In this document: piece by piece, positions 1 through 6,063 of the stretch
Numbering within the stretch: the stretch's first letter is position 1
Layout: each line of letters opens with the position of its first letter
Assembly (NCBI GenBank): GCA_913051905.1
Contig: CAJXBY010000137.1
Coordinates: 1 to 7,028, forward strand
Length of the DNA: 7,028 nt
Direction of reading: 5' to 3'
DNA from: an uncultured Gammaproteobacteria bacterium
Lineage (GTDB): Bacteria; Pseudomonadota; Gammaproteobacteria; Arenicellales; UBA868
Notes under the pieces: model-generated
The model's database searches: none
Seen by the model: only the letters and a program-made list of their open reading frames with translations
What the model was told of the DNA's origin: nothing
Position numbers and translations under genes: made by a program

Positions 1-19
1 AAACGGAGAATCTTAAACA

Positions 20-51
20 AAGGGGTTCGCACGTCACCGTGCGAACCCCTT
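20..51 (-). terminator. Rho-independent terminator of the solute-binding protein gene
   Basis: A perfect 14-bp inverted repeat (AAGGGGTTCGCACG at 20-33 and its complement at 38-51) with a 4-nt loop lies 24 nt past the stop codon of the minus-strand binding-protein gene. Read on the minus strand, the stem runs into a T-rich tail (TTTGTTTAAG), which is an acceptable though interrupted U-tract. On the plus strand the hairpin is followed by CCAAAG, so termination is expected only for leftward transcription. Its place directly after the stop suggests the gene ends its transcript alone, with no permease gene following in the same operon. Confidence 0.75.
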
Positions 52-75
52 CCAAAGATGATTGAACAGGCAGCC

Positions 76-1653
76 TTACCCTGTTTTCCAGATATGCTCG
101 GCCCAGCCGTTGCCGCCAAACTGGCCCAATGGGCAATTGGAGAAGCCCTGAACCTTGGGGTCGTGTCCATCCATGATGTTGGTATGCGCTGGAATGATGA
201 TTCCGCTTTCCGTCGACACCAGTTTCTGCATCTCGCAATGCATCTCGTGGCGCTTCGCTGCGTCGGTTTCCGCAAGAGAATCCTTCAGCAATTGACCCAT
301 GCGATCGCTATTCCAGTAGGTGTCGTTCCAGTTGCCGTTTGGGCCAAACTGGATCGCCATCATGGCATTCGCAGTCGGACGCATGTTCCAAGCAACCACG
401 TTCAGTGGTTCTTTCATCCACACCGCGCCCCAGTAACCATCGGTCGGCACCCGCTTCAATTTTAGGTTAAAACCGATCTTCTTGAGGTTGGCCTGCATGA
501 GGAGGCACGCATCTTCAATGAAGCCGATCACCGGTGCGACGTAGAGTTCTGCCTCAGAATAACCCGATTTATTGAGATGCCACTTGGCTTTGTCAGGATC
601 GTAGGGGATCTGGGGCAGCTCGTGGCAGTGATCAGCGCCATAGGCCACATTAATCGGGTGGTCGTTACCCACCGTACCTTGGCCTTTGAGGAACTTTCGC
701 ACGATCCGCTCGCGATCCTGAATGTAACGAAGGCCCTGGACCAGATCATCGTTGTCGCCCGGTGCGGTGTTCTTCAGACAACAGATACCGCCATAGAGAC
801 CCGACGGGATCGAGAGAACCGCTTTACCCGAGCTTTCGATTTTCTTGATGTGCTTCGCGTGAACCGCCGTAGCCATATCAACGCTGCCCGCCAGCAGAGC
901 GTTCAGCCTGGCGTCGGGATCGGTAATCGCCGTGACCTCAATACCGTCTAACCACTGCCCGGTATCCCGCCAATAATTATTGTTACGGGAATGAATGGAA
1001 CGCACACCAGCCTGGAAGGAATCCAGGACGTATGGGCCCGACCCCCCCTGCCACCAGTTATGCGTATTGGCCTTGACGATCTTGGCTTGGGGCTGGGTCA
1101 ACTTGAAGGGCATATCCGCATCCGGCGACGACAGAGTCAGCTTCACCGTGTGCTTGTCGACGGCTTTCCACTCAACAACTGCCGAGAAAAATGATTTAAT
1201 CGAAGACGGCGAACCGTCTGCGATATGGCGGTTCATGCTCCAGACAACATCTCTCGCCGTCAGTTCACCTCCGCTGTGAAATGCCACACCCTTGCGAATC
1301 TTGAAGACGTACTCGGTCGCGTTACTGTTGACCGACCATTCTTCAGCAAGTTCGGGGTGCAGGCTCATATCGTTCCAGACCTGGACGAGCCCGTTGTACA
1401 TTGTGTTTGCCCGGACGTAGTCGATGGTCGATGTACCCAGAATCGGGTCCAGCGTATCGTCGGGCCCGTGCAGGTTGGACGCGAAGATCACCGAGCCACC
1501 GCGGGTCGGGCTGGCGGCGAGCGCACTGGCGGAGGTCAGAAGACCGCCTGCTGTAGTCGCAGTAACTCCCAATGCGCCCATGGCCGCCAGGAAATCACGG
1601 CGGTTAAGATGGCCGTCACGATACATCTGTTGAAAATTCTTGACTTCTTTCAT
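76..1653 (-). CDS. ABC transporter substrate-binding protein, family 5 (DppA/OppA-like), Tat-exported
   Basis: This 525-aa periplasmic solute-binding protein belongs to the peptide/nickel/opine family (SBP_bac_5), which captures a ligand for an ABC importer. The N-terminus is a twin-arginine signal: NRRDFLAA at residues 17-24, a hydrophobic stretch to about residue 45 and an ALA cleavage site near 44-46. The family signature lies at about 101-142 (ELAEEW, then IRKGVAFHSGG, then TARDVVWSMNR), followed by GSGPYVL near 205. The length is typical of the family. The ATG start is fixed by GGAGGT six nt upstream. The stop is followed by a hairpin terminator, and no permease or ATPase gene lies in the window, so it either partners with components encoded elsewhere or the rest of the system lies outside. 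The gene diverges from the BenE-type carrier across a 329-bp control region. The ligand cannot be read from the sequence: this family binds peptides, but also opines, amino-acid derivatives and other organic molecules. Confidence 0.93.
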   Translation of the reverse strand: MKEVKNFQQMYRDGHLNRRDFLAAMGALGVTATTAGGLLTSASALAASPTRGGSVIFASNLHGPDDTLDPILGTSTIDYVRANTMYNGLVQVWNDMSLHPELAEEWSVNSNATEYVFKIRKGVAFHSGGELTARDVVWSMNRHIADGSPSSIKSFFSAVVEWKAVDKHTVKLTLSSPDADMPFKLTQPQAKIVKANTHNWWQGGSGPYVLDSFQAGVRSIHSRNNNYWRDTGQWLDGIEVTAITDPDARLNALLAGSVDMATAVHAKHIKKIESSGKAVLSIPSGLYGGICCLKNTAPGDNDDLVQGLRYIQDRERIVRKFLKGQGTVGNDHPINVAYGADHCHELPQIPYDPDKAKWHLNKSGYSEAELYVAPVIGFIEDACLLMQANLKKIGFNLKLKRVPTDGYWGAVWMKEPLNVVAWNMRPTANAMMAIQFGPNGNWNDTYWNSDRMGQLLKDSLAETDAAKRHEMHCEMQKLVSTESGIIIPAHTNIMDGHDPKVQGFSNCPLGQFGGNGWAEHIWKTG

Positions 1654-1659
1654 GTATTC

Positions 1660-1665
1660 ACCTCC
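1660..1665 (-). promoter_or_regulatory. Shine-Dalgarno site of the solute-binding protein gene
   Basis: On the minus strand the sequence is GGAGGT, six nt before the ATG at 1653. It is a near-consensus site that fixes the start codon and predicts efficient translation, as expected for an abundant periplasmic binding protein. Confidence 0.85.
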
Positions 1666-1781
1666 ATATTTACATCATTCAGGATTACGTTTAGTTGGTT
1701 TAAAGTGGATTTCCGCCGCGTTGCAACCAAGCAAGGCGATAAACACCCTCGGCACCGTCAAACAGTGAAACATGAATTACG

Positions 1782-1797
1782 CAGTTTGGTCAAACTG
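1782..1797. promoter_or_regulatory. 16-bp palindrome, candidate operator
   Basis: CAGTTTG and CAAACTG form a perfect 7-bp inverted repeat around a GT centre. The size and symmetry suit a dimeric helix-turn-helix repressor or activator (GntR- or LysR-type sites look like this). It overlaps the candidate -35 (TTGGTC) of a rightward promoter and lies between two divergent transport genes, a good place to control both. That it is bound by a regulator is inference; no regulator gene is in the window. Confidence 0.35.
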
Positions 1798-1813
1798 GCA
1801 TACTCCCTATAGA
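1786..1813 (+). promoter_or_regulatory. Possible sigma-70 promoter for the BenE-type gene
   Basis: TTGGTC at 1786-1791 and TATAGA at 1808-1813 are separated by 16 nt, a weak match to the -35/-10 consensus. Transcription would begin near 1820, exactly where the long hairpin begins, giving an mRNA with a stable 5' stem-loop and a leader of about 160 nt before the ATG at 1983. The match is modest and other promoters are possible. Confidence 0.22.
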
Positions 1814-1819
1814 TATATT

Positions 1820-1861
1820 TTTTGCTTTGATCGGGCTCGCAGCAGCCCGATCAAAGCAAAA
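1820..1861. repeat. Perfect 18-bp-stem hairpin in divergent intergenic region
   Basis: TTTTGCTTTGATCGGGCT at 1820-1837 is exactly complementary to 1844-1861 across the 6-nt loop CGCAGC, and the stem can extend about 3 bp further with one G-T wobble. On both strands the outer stem starts with T residues and ends with A residues, so there is no U-tract after it in either direction and it does not fit an intrinsic terminator. It may form a 5' mRNA stem-loop, a cruciform, or a dispersed extragenic palindrome; this cannot be decided from one copy. Confidence 0.8.
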
Positions 1862-1982
1862 GATCCCGAAAAAAATGGGAAAATGAAGTGATTCCGCAAG
1901 AAATTCCATTGCGATCACAATTTCCGAAGGGTGGCCCTCAGTTCGCTAAAAACAAAAGTGAAAAGAAAAGTCACGACCCCCA

Positions 1983-3224
1983 ATGAGACATCTTGAATCG
2001 ATTCGATTACCGTTGCCCAGCCTGCGCCATATCGGCCGCGGACTCTCCCCGCTTCAGATCAGCAATGCGGTGATTGCCTTCTTGTATGCCATCTCCGCCC
2101 CCGTCGCGATCATGCTTGCCGTCGGCACCGACGGTGGATTGTCCGAACAGGAACTCAGTTCCTGGGTCTTTGGAGCATTTGCCATCAACGGCTGCCTGAG
2201 TATCGGGATGTCACTGCTCTACCGCCAGCCGCTGGTTTTCTTCTGGACGATACCCGGCGTAGTACTGCTAGGCCCAGCGCTCGAACACCTGGACTTTGCT
2301 CAGGTTGTCGGCGCCTTCTATGTCACGGGCCTGCTGCTGCTGATTCTCGGGCTCAGCGGCTGGGTGAGCCGAATCATGTCACTGCTGCCCATGCCGATCA
2401 TCATGGCGATGGTCGCAGGCGTTTTTGTCCAGTTCGGCCTGGACTGGGTCCACGCCCTGTGGAAAGACTGGTTGATAGCCGTTCCGATGACGGGAGCCTT
2501 CGTGCTGCTGTCGCTGAATGCGCGCCTTGCACAGCGCCTGCCGCCGATGATCGGGGTCCTGATCGTCGGGGTTGTCGTGGTGGCTCTGAGCGGCGGATTC
2601 GAACCCTCATCCGGACTTCATTCTGCGACAGTCCAACCGGTTCTGTTCACTCCGGTGTTTTCATGGGAAGCCATTGTTGAACTGACGGTCCCGCTGGCAG
2701 TCACGGTACTGGCTGCACAAAATGCCCAGGGCATCGCCATCCTCAAAGATCGTGGCCACAACCCGCCGCCGAACAGCATTGCTGCGGCCTGCGGCGCAAC
2801 TTCCCTGGTGACTGCCGTTGTGGGAACCGCATCCACCTGCCTGACCGGTCCCAGCAACGCCATTATTTCAAGCGGCGGTGACCGGGCACATCATTACACG
2901 GGAGCCCTGGTGATTGGTCTGATGGCGATCGCGTTCGGCATCATGGCGCCGGTCTTTACACATCTGATACTGGGTGCACCGCCCGCTTTCATTGCAACCC
3001 TCGCGGGTCTTGCCATGTTGCGGATACTTCAGAACACCTTCGTAGTGTCGTTCAGTGGTGGGTTTTCGCTGGGAGCCTTGGTCGCCTTTCTTTTTACCGT
3101 GGCAGGACAGCCCCTGCTGAATATCGGCGCACCGTTCTGGGGTCTGGTGTTCGGCTACGCTGCATCGCGTTTGATGGAGCGGCGCGATTTTGCTTCAGCG
3201 GAGAACATGAGAGAAGAAAAGTAA
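1983..3224 (+). CDS. benE: BenE family (benzoate/H+ symporter-like) inner-membrane transporter
   Basis: This 413-aa, strongly hydrophobic protein has about eleven or twelve predicted membrane segments from residue 25 to 397, the normal size and shape of the BenE family within the APC-type carriers. The family-typical segment AAQNAQGIAILKDRG starts near residue 244, followed by PPPN at 261-264 and the small-residue stretch TSLVTAVVGTASTCLTGPSNA up to about 293, a half-helix region common in this fold. Known members take up benzoate or related aromatic carboxylates by proton symport. The substrate here may differ, since no benzoate-degradation genes are adjacent. An in-frame stop (TGA, 1959-1961) just upstream limits the start to the ATG at 1983. 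No clear Shine-Dalgarno precedes it; only an A/G-rich stretch ending about 12 nt away is seen. It converges with the Rieske oxygenase gene, with 29 bp between stops, and has no visible terminator. The symbol is given at family level only. Confidence 0.9.
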   Translation: MRHLESIRLPLPSLRHIGRGLSPLQISNAVIAFLYAISAPVAIMLAVGTDGGLSEQELSSWVFGAFAINGCLSIGMSLLYRQPLVFFWTIPGVVLLGPALEHLDFAQVVGAFYVTGLLLLILGLSGWVSRIMSLLPMPIIMAMVAGVFVQFGLDWVHALWKDWLIAVPMTGAFVLLSLNARLAQRLPPMIGVLIVGVVVVALSGGFEPSSGLHSATVQPVLFTPVFSWEAIVELTVPLAVTVLAAQNAQGIAILKDRGHNPPPNSIAAACGATSLVTAVVGTASTCLTGPSNAIISSGGDRAHHYTGALVIGLMAIAFGIMAPVFTHLILGAPPAFIATLAGLAMLRILQNTFVVSFSGGFSLGALVAFLFTVAGQPLLNIGAPFWGLVFGYAASRLMERRDFASAENMREEK

Positions 3225-3253
3225 AGACTTCTGGAGCCGAATAGACGTACCGA

Positions 3254-4384
3254 TCAACGGGTAGAACCAAGCGCGGGGCGCACGGCGTCTGCAACCAACT
3301 CCTGGAAGCGCCGCACGCTGGCTTCCCAATGCGGTGACAGGAACCCCCCCGATTCCGCCAGGTCAGATCGGCGGCCTTTTTGGAGCCGCTCACAGATAGA
3401 GTGGTCCTCGCGGTGGACCTGGTCCCAAAGCCGACGAATGGGCTCCACTGCCGCCTCGCCGTGATCAGACTCCCGGTGCAAATAGATCACCCGCTTCTGG
3501 ATCGTGGTCTCAGCTGATACGGGCTGATTCAGATGCACACCGAGCTGGTCCGGGTGATACAAACCCATCACGAAATTCGGAAACAAAGCCAGATACCGCG
3601 AACTCACACCCAGTGAGCCCGAGGGCGCAGCGCGCTGCTGCTCAGGTGACAGTTCCACGGCGCTGCCCAGACACTGCCCGTCGATCAAGACAGAATGATC
3701 TTCCAGAGGCTGGGTGGTACTGGTTCTGTGAACGAACTGAACATGATACGGCTCGATGAAGTTTTCCATCAACAGCTTCCAATTACATTTAACCTCACCG
3801 AAATCAATGGTAGCGACCGGAACATATTCTTCGGGCTGAAAACCCGTGAGCTGTCTGCGCAGCGGTGCAATAAATGTTTCGAAATCCGGGGCATCTTCAT
3901 CCAGCTTAACGAAGACCCAGTCATGAAACGTTGTGCACGACACCTCCGCCAGCGGGTGGTCTTCGAGTCGGAAGCCATCGGGCAGACCGGTCTTGCTCCC
4001 GCCGAAATACGGTGCCAGCCGAAGCTGGCCCTCCAGATCGTACGACCAGCGGTGATATGGGCAGGTGATCAACCCGCTGCAATGCTCCGGCTGGTCGACG
4101 AGCTGGAGATTCCTGTGCCGGCACACATTGTGGAACGCCCGGATGCGGTCTTTGGCGCTTCGAACCAGCAGCACCGGTTTGTCGGCCACTGTGATCGGGG
4201 CTACATCACCGACCTGCGCCAAGTCATGGGCAAATGCAACAAAAGTCCAGGAACTGGCAAAGAGGTGCCGGGCTTCCAGTTCAAAAAAACCAGTGGCCGT
4301 GTAAACCGAAGCCGGCAACCCATGCCTGACCTCAGCTTGCTGGTCAAACCGGTCAAACAGTCTCTGGTCCAGTTCTTCGGTCAT
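3254..4384 (-). CDS. Rieske non-haem iron oxygenase alpha subunit (GbcA/CntA-like)
   Basis: This is the terminal oxygenase of a ring-hydroxylating/N-demethylating Rieske system, which activates O2 to hydroxylate or dealkylate a small organic substrate in the cytoplasm. Numbered from the ATG at 4384 (376 aa), the [2Fe-2S] motif is C88-x-H90, 17 residues, C108-x2-H111. The catalytic-domain motif is N208-x2-E211-x2-H214-x4-H219, and D327 in REDHSIC is the likely third iron ligand. Glu at 211 replaces the Asp common in aromatic dioxygenases and is characteristic of glycine-betaine, carnitine and choline oxygenase relatives. A quaternary ammonium substrate is therefore the best guess, but only inferred. 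A GTG at 4453 would give 399 aa but has no Shine-Dalgarno; the ATG at 4384 has a weak AGG nine nt upstream, so I prefer it without certainty. No reductase or ferredoxin gene is in the window. It is divergent from the GS-like gene. Confidence 0.88.
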   Translation of the reverse strand: MTEELDQRLFDRFDQQAEVRHGLPASVYTATGFFELEARHLFASSWTFVAFAHDLAQVGDVAPITVADKPVLLVRSAKDRIRAFHNVCRHRNLQLVDQPEHCSGLITCPYHRWSYDLEGQLRLAPYFGGSKTGLPDGFRLEDHPLAEVSCTTFHDWVFVKLDEDAPDFETFIAPLRRQLTGFQPEEYVPVATIDFGEVKCNWKLLMENFIEPYHVQFVHRTSTTQPLEDHSVLIDGQCLGSAVELSPEQQRAAPSGSLGVSSRYLALFPNFVMGLYHPDQLGVHLNQPVSAETTIQKRVIYLHRESDHGEAAVEPIRRLWDQVHREDHSICERLQKGRRSDLAESGGFLSPHWEASVRRFQELVADAVRPALGSTR

Positions 4385-4548
4385 CAAGACGCACCTGTGT
4401 TCATCGGCTGAGCTAACTGCCTCCGGCAGAACCGGATTCAGCCGAACGTCCACGATAACAGAGATTTTACTTTTTGCGTATGGCTAAATAGACTCGTTTG
4501 CGCTTTTTCGCACACCGCGTGCGCCACCCTACCGATCAAGGACATACC
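4385..4548. promoter_or_regulatory. Divergent promoter region between Rieske oxygenase and GS-like ligase
   Basis: Both flanking genes start outward from this stretch (95 bp if the oxygenase begins at its upstream GTG), so it should hold both promoters and permits shared control. It is AT-rich from about 4454 to 4507, unlike the flanking coding DNA. On the minus strand TAAAAT (4464-4469) resembles a -10 box, but no good -35 is spaced correctly. TTTGCG occurs twice (4473-4478 and 4497-4502), and CGCAC/GTGCG form a 5-bp inverted repeat (4509-4523). None is strong enough to name as a specific site. Confidence 0.4.
4538..4542 (+). promoter_or_regulatory. Shine-Dalgarno site deciding the GS-like start
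   Basis: AAGGA lies six nt before the ATG at 4549. It supports this start over an in-frame TTG at 4498, which would add 17 residues of low-complexity Arg/His-rich sequence and has no ribosome-binding site. Confidence 0.75.
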
Positions 4549-5964
4549 ATGGCCTACATTGAGAATTTCTCTGACGCACTACCCGACCCAGCCCGCGTAG
4601 CGGAAGAGAAAAAACGGCTCGAGGCGGCCGGCGTCAAGTACATCCTATCCTGCTGGATCGACCTGCTGGGTATACCCAAAACCAAGCCCGTCCCGATCAG
4701 TGATTTCGAACTGCTGTGCATGGGTAAAGGTCCGCAGTTTGCGGTCCACTCGATCTCCTTTGTGCCCGAACTGGGTCCAGCGGATAGTGACCAGATCCCG
4801 CTACCGGACCTCGACAGCATTGTGATCTGTCCCTGGGACAGGACCTGCGCCTGGGTGTTCGCTGATCTTTGGTGGCAGGATCACCCCTACAAGCTGTGCC
4901 CCCGCAGCGCGCTGAAAAGAACCGTACACGACATCGCCCAGAAAGGGTATGCAGTCTATGCGGGAGTGGAACCGGAATTTATTGTCATGAAATGGCAGGA
5001 CGGGCAACCCGTCAAGGCGTTCGACAACGATCCACTGGTCGACCACGGAACACGCCCGCGACGTCAGGCCTTTGGTTACGATGTCGAGTTCTCAATCGAT
5101 TCGATGGGTTTCCTGGGTGAGATGATCGATATCATCGAGGCACTGGGCTGGAACCTTCACGACGTGGTCTGTGAAGGGGCGTACTCCCAGTTCGAACTGG
5201 ACTTTCACTACACTGATGTCCTCACCATGGCCGACCGGCTGGTGTTCCTGCGAGTGCTGCTCAAAGAAGTCGCAAAACGCCATGGGATGTTTGTCACCTA
5301 TATGCCGAAACCGACCATCGGTGATTGGCGCTCCGGTGCCCATATGAACACGTCGATGCAGCCCGTGGACAATCCGGGACAGAATCTTTTCGAAGGTGAG
5401 GACGGCGGCTGGTCCGACGCCGTCTACGGTGCCGTGGGCGGACTACTGCGCCACGGTGGGGCGCTGACTGCAATTGCCTGCTCCACGGTGAACTCGTACA
5501 ACGGGCTGGTGCCGAGGGTCGGTGGTTTCGAAGGGGGCACCGTGACCTGGGCGCCCACACACATGACCTACGGCTTCAACAACCGCTCGGCAATGCTGCG
5601 ACTGCCCCAGAGCCGCTTCTGCATTGAGAACCGGGCGGCCGACATGTGCATGAATGCTTACCTCGCGCTCGGATTGTCAGCAGCCGCAATAACCGAGGGC
5701 GTGGTCAACAACTACGATGCTGGGCAACCGCTGAACGAGGACCTTTACAGTATGAGCGAAGAAGCGATTGTCGGTTCCGGAGCCCAGCGTCTACCCCGCA
5801 ACCTGCTGGAGGCCATCGAGATACTTCGGACTGACGAACTGGCACGCAAGGTCCTAGGTGACGATATGATGGCCTCCTATTTGCGTTACAAAACCGACGA
5901 GTGGGAGCGTTACCATCAGGCCATCACGGACTGGGAGGTGGAGGAATACCTGCGTCTTTACTGA
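4549..5964 (+). CDS. Glutamine synthetase-fold ligase, GlnT/gamma-glutamylmethylamide synthetase-like
   Basis: This 471-aa ATP-dependent ligase has class-I glutamine synthetase length. The beta-grasp N-domain holds GVKYILSCWIDLLG at about 28-41. The catalytic domain has intact metal ligands: E141 and E143 in VEPEF, E209 and E216 in CEGAYSQFE, H265, and E360 with R362 in IENR. NNRSAML (344-350) is the phosphate-binding stretch, and Y400 lies where class-I enzymes are adenylylated. It differs from true glutamine synthetases at K60, where the ammonium-site Asp is expected; N267, the second His of GxHxHxS; and N318-G319 in NSYNG, where NSYKR carries a glutamate-binding Arg. These alignments are by eye from memory. 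The organisation resembles GlnT/GMA-synthetase relatives, which make gamma-glutamyl amides of organic amines, so a catabolic role is more likely than ammonium assimilation. The start at 4549 is set by AAGGA. The gene diverges from the Rieske oxygenase and is followed after 99 bp by a PhyH oxygenase. Confidence 0.88.
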   Translation: MAYIENFSDALPDPARVAEEKKRLEAAGVKYILSCWIDLLGIPKTKPVPISDFELLCMGKGPQFAVHSISFVPELGPADSDQIPLPDLDSIVICPWDRTCAWVFADLWWQDHPYKLCPRSALKRTVHDIAQKGYAVYAGVEPEFIVMKWQDGQPVKAFDNDPLVDHGTRPRRQAFGYDVEFSIDSMGFLGEMIDIIEALGWNLHDVVCEGAYSQFELDFHYTDVLTMADRLVFLRVLLKEVAKRHGMFVTYMPKPTIGDWRSGAHMNTSMQPVDNPGQNLFEGEDGGWSDAVYGAVGGLLRHGGALTAIACSTVNSYNGLVPRVGGFEGGTVTWAPTHMTYGFNNRSAMLRLPQSRFCIENRAADMCMNAYLALGLSAAAITEGVVNNYDAGQPLNEDLYSMSEEAIVGSGAQRLPRNLLEAIEILRTDELARKVLGDDMMASYLRYKTDEWERYHQAITDWEVEEYLRLY

Positions 5965-6063
5965 ACAGCTGCCGGTTCGGGCAAGTTTGCAGGCCAAGCG
6001 GGCCATTGCCGTCGGGCAACCCGGCAGACCACTGGCACCGCTAACTTGCGCGGAGGGCCGGAC
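5965..6063 (+). other. Leader/intergenic segment with two interleaved inverted repeats
   Basis: CTGCCGG (5969-5975) pairs with CCGGCAG (6021-6027), and GCAAGTT (5981-5987) pairs with AACTTGC (6043-6049). Their order is interleaved rather than nested, so the RNA could form a pseudoknot or two alternative stems. The second stem ends three nt before the ribosome-binding site of the next gene. No U-tract or promoter is evident, so read-through from the GS-like gene is likely. Each 7-bp match alone could be chance. Confidence 0.3.
6052..6057 (+). promoter_or_regulatory. Shine-Dalgarno site deciding the PhyH-family start
   Basis: GGAGGG lies six nt before the ATG at 6064. An in-frame TTG at 6046 would place this motif inside the coding sequence, so the ATG at 6064 is chosen. 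Confidence 0.82.

Larger units (their letters stand above)
1654..1982. other. Divergent gene-free control region between binding protein and BenE carrier
   Basis: The 329 bp separate two genes pointing away from each other, so both promoters should lie here. I see no credible ORF. The right half (from about 1861) is A-rich on the plus strand. Recognisable structure consists of a 16-bp palindrome at 1782-1797, a weak rightward promoter-like pair at 1786-1813, a long perfect hairpin at 1820-1861, and a short GAATTT-type inverted repeat (GAAATT at about 1902, AATTTC at about 1919). On the minus strand, TTGACC within the palindrome and TTGACG near 1760 resemble -35 boxes, but neither has a convincing -10 at the right distance. 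No regulator gene lies next to the region. Confidence 0.6.

Noticed and set aside
1225..1812. 195-codon plus-strand open frame overlapping the 5' half of the binding-protein gene
   Set aside because: It is antisense to a well-supported Tat-exported binding protein, runs through its Shine-Dalgarno and promoter region, and resembles no protein I recognise.
1820..1861. Hairpin as a bidirectional intrinsic terminator
   Set aside because: Both strands have A residues, not a U-tract, after the stem, and it lies between divergent genes where no transcript needs to end.
3695..4411. 238-codon open frame on the plus strand opposite the Rieske gene
   Set aside because: It lies wholly antisense to a gene with clear Rieske and iron-binding motifs, shows no recognisable domain and no ribosome-binding site.
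4498..4548. TTG-initiated 17-residue N-terminal extension of the GS-like ligase
   Set aside because: The extension has no ribosome-binding site, whereas AAGGA sits six nt before the ATG at 4549 and the resulting 471 aa matches the family.
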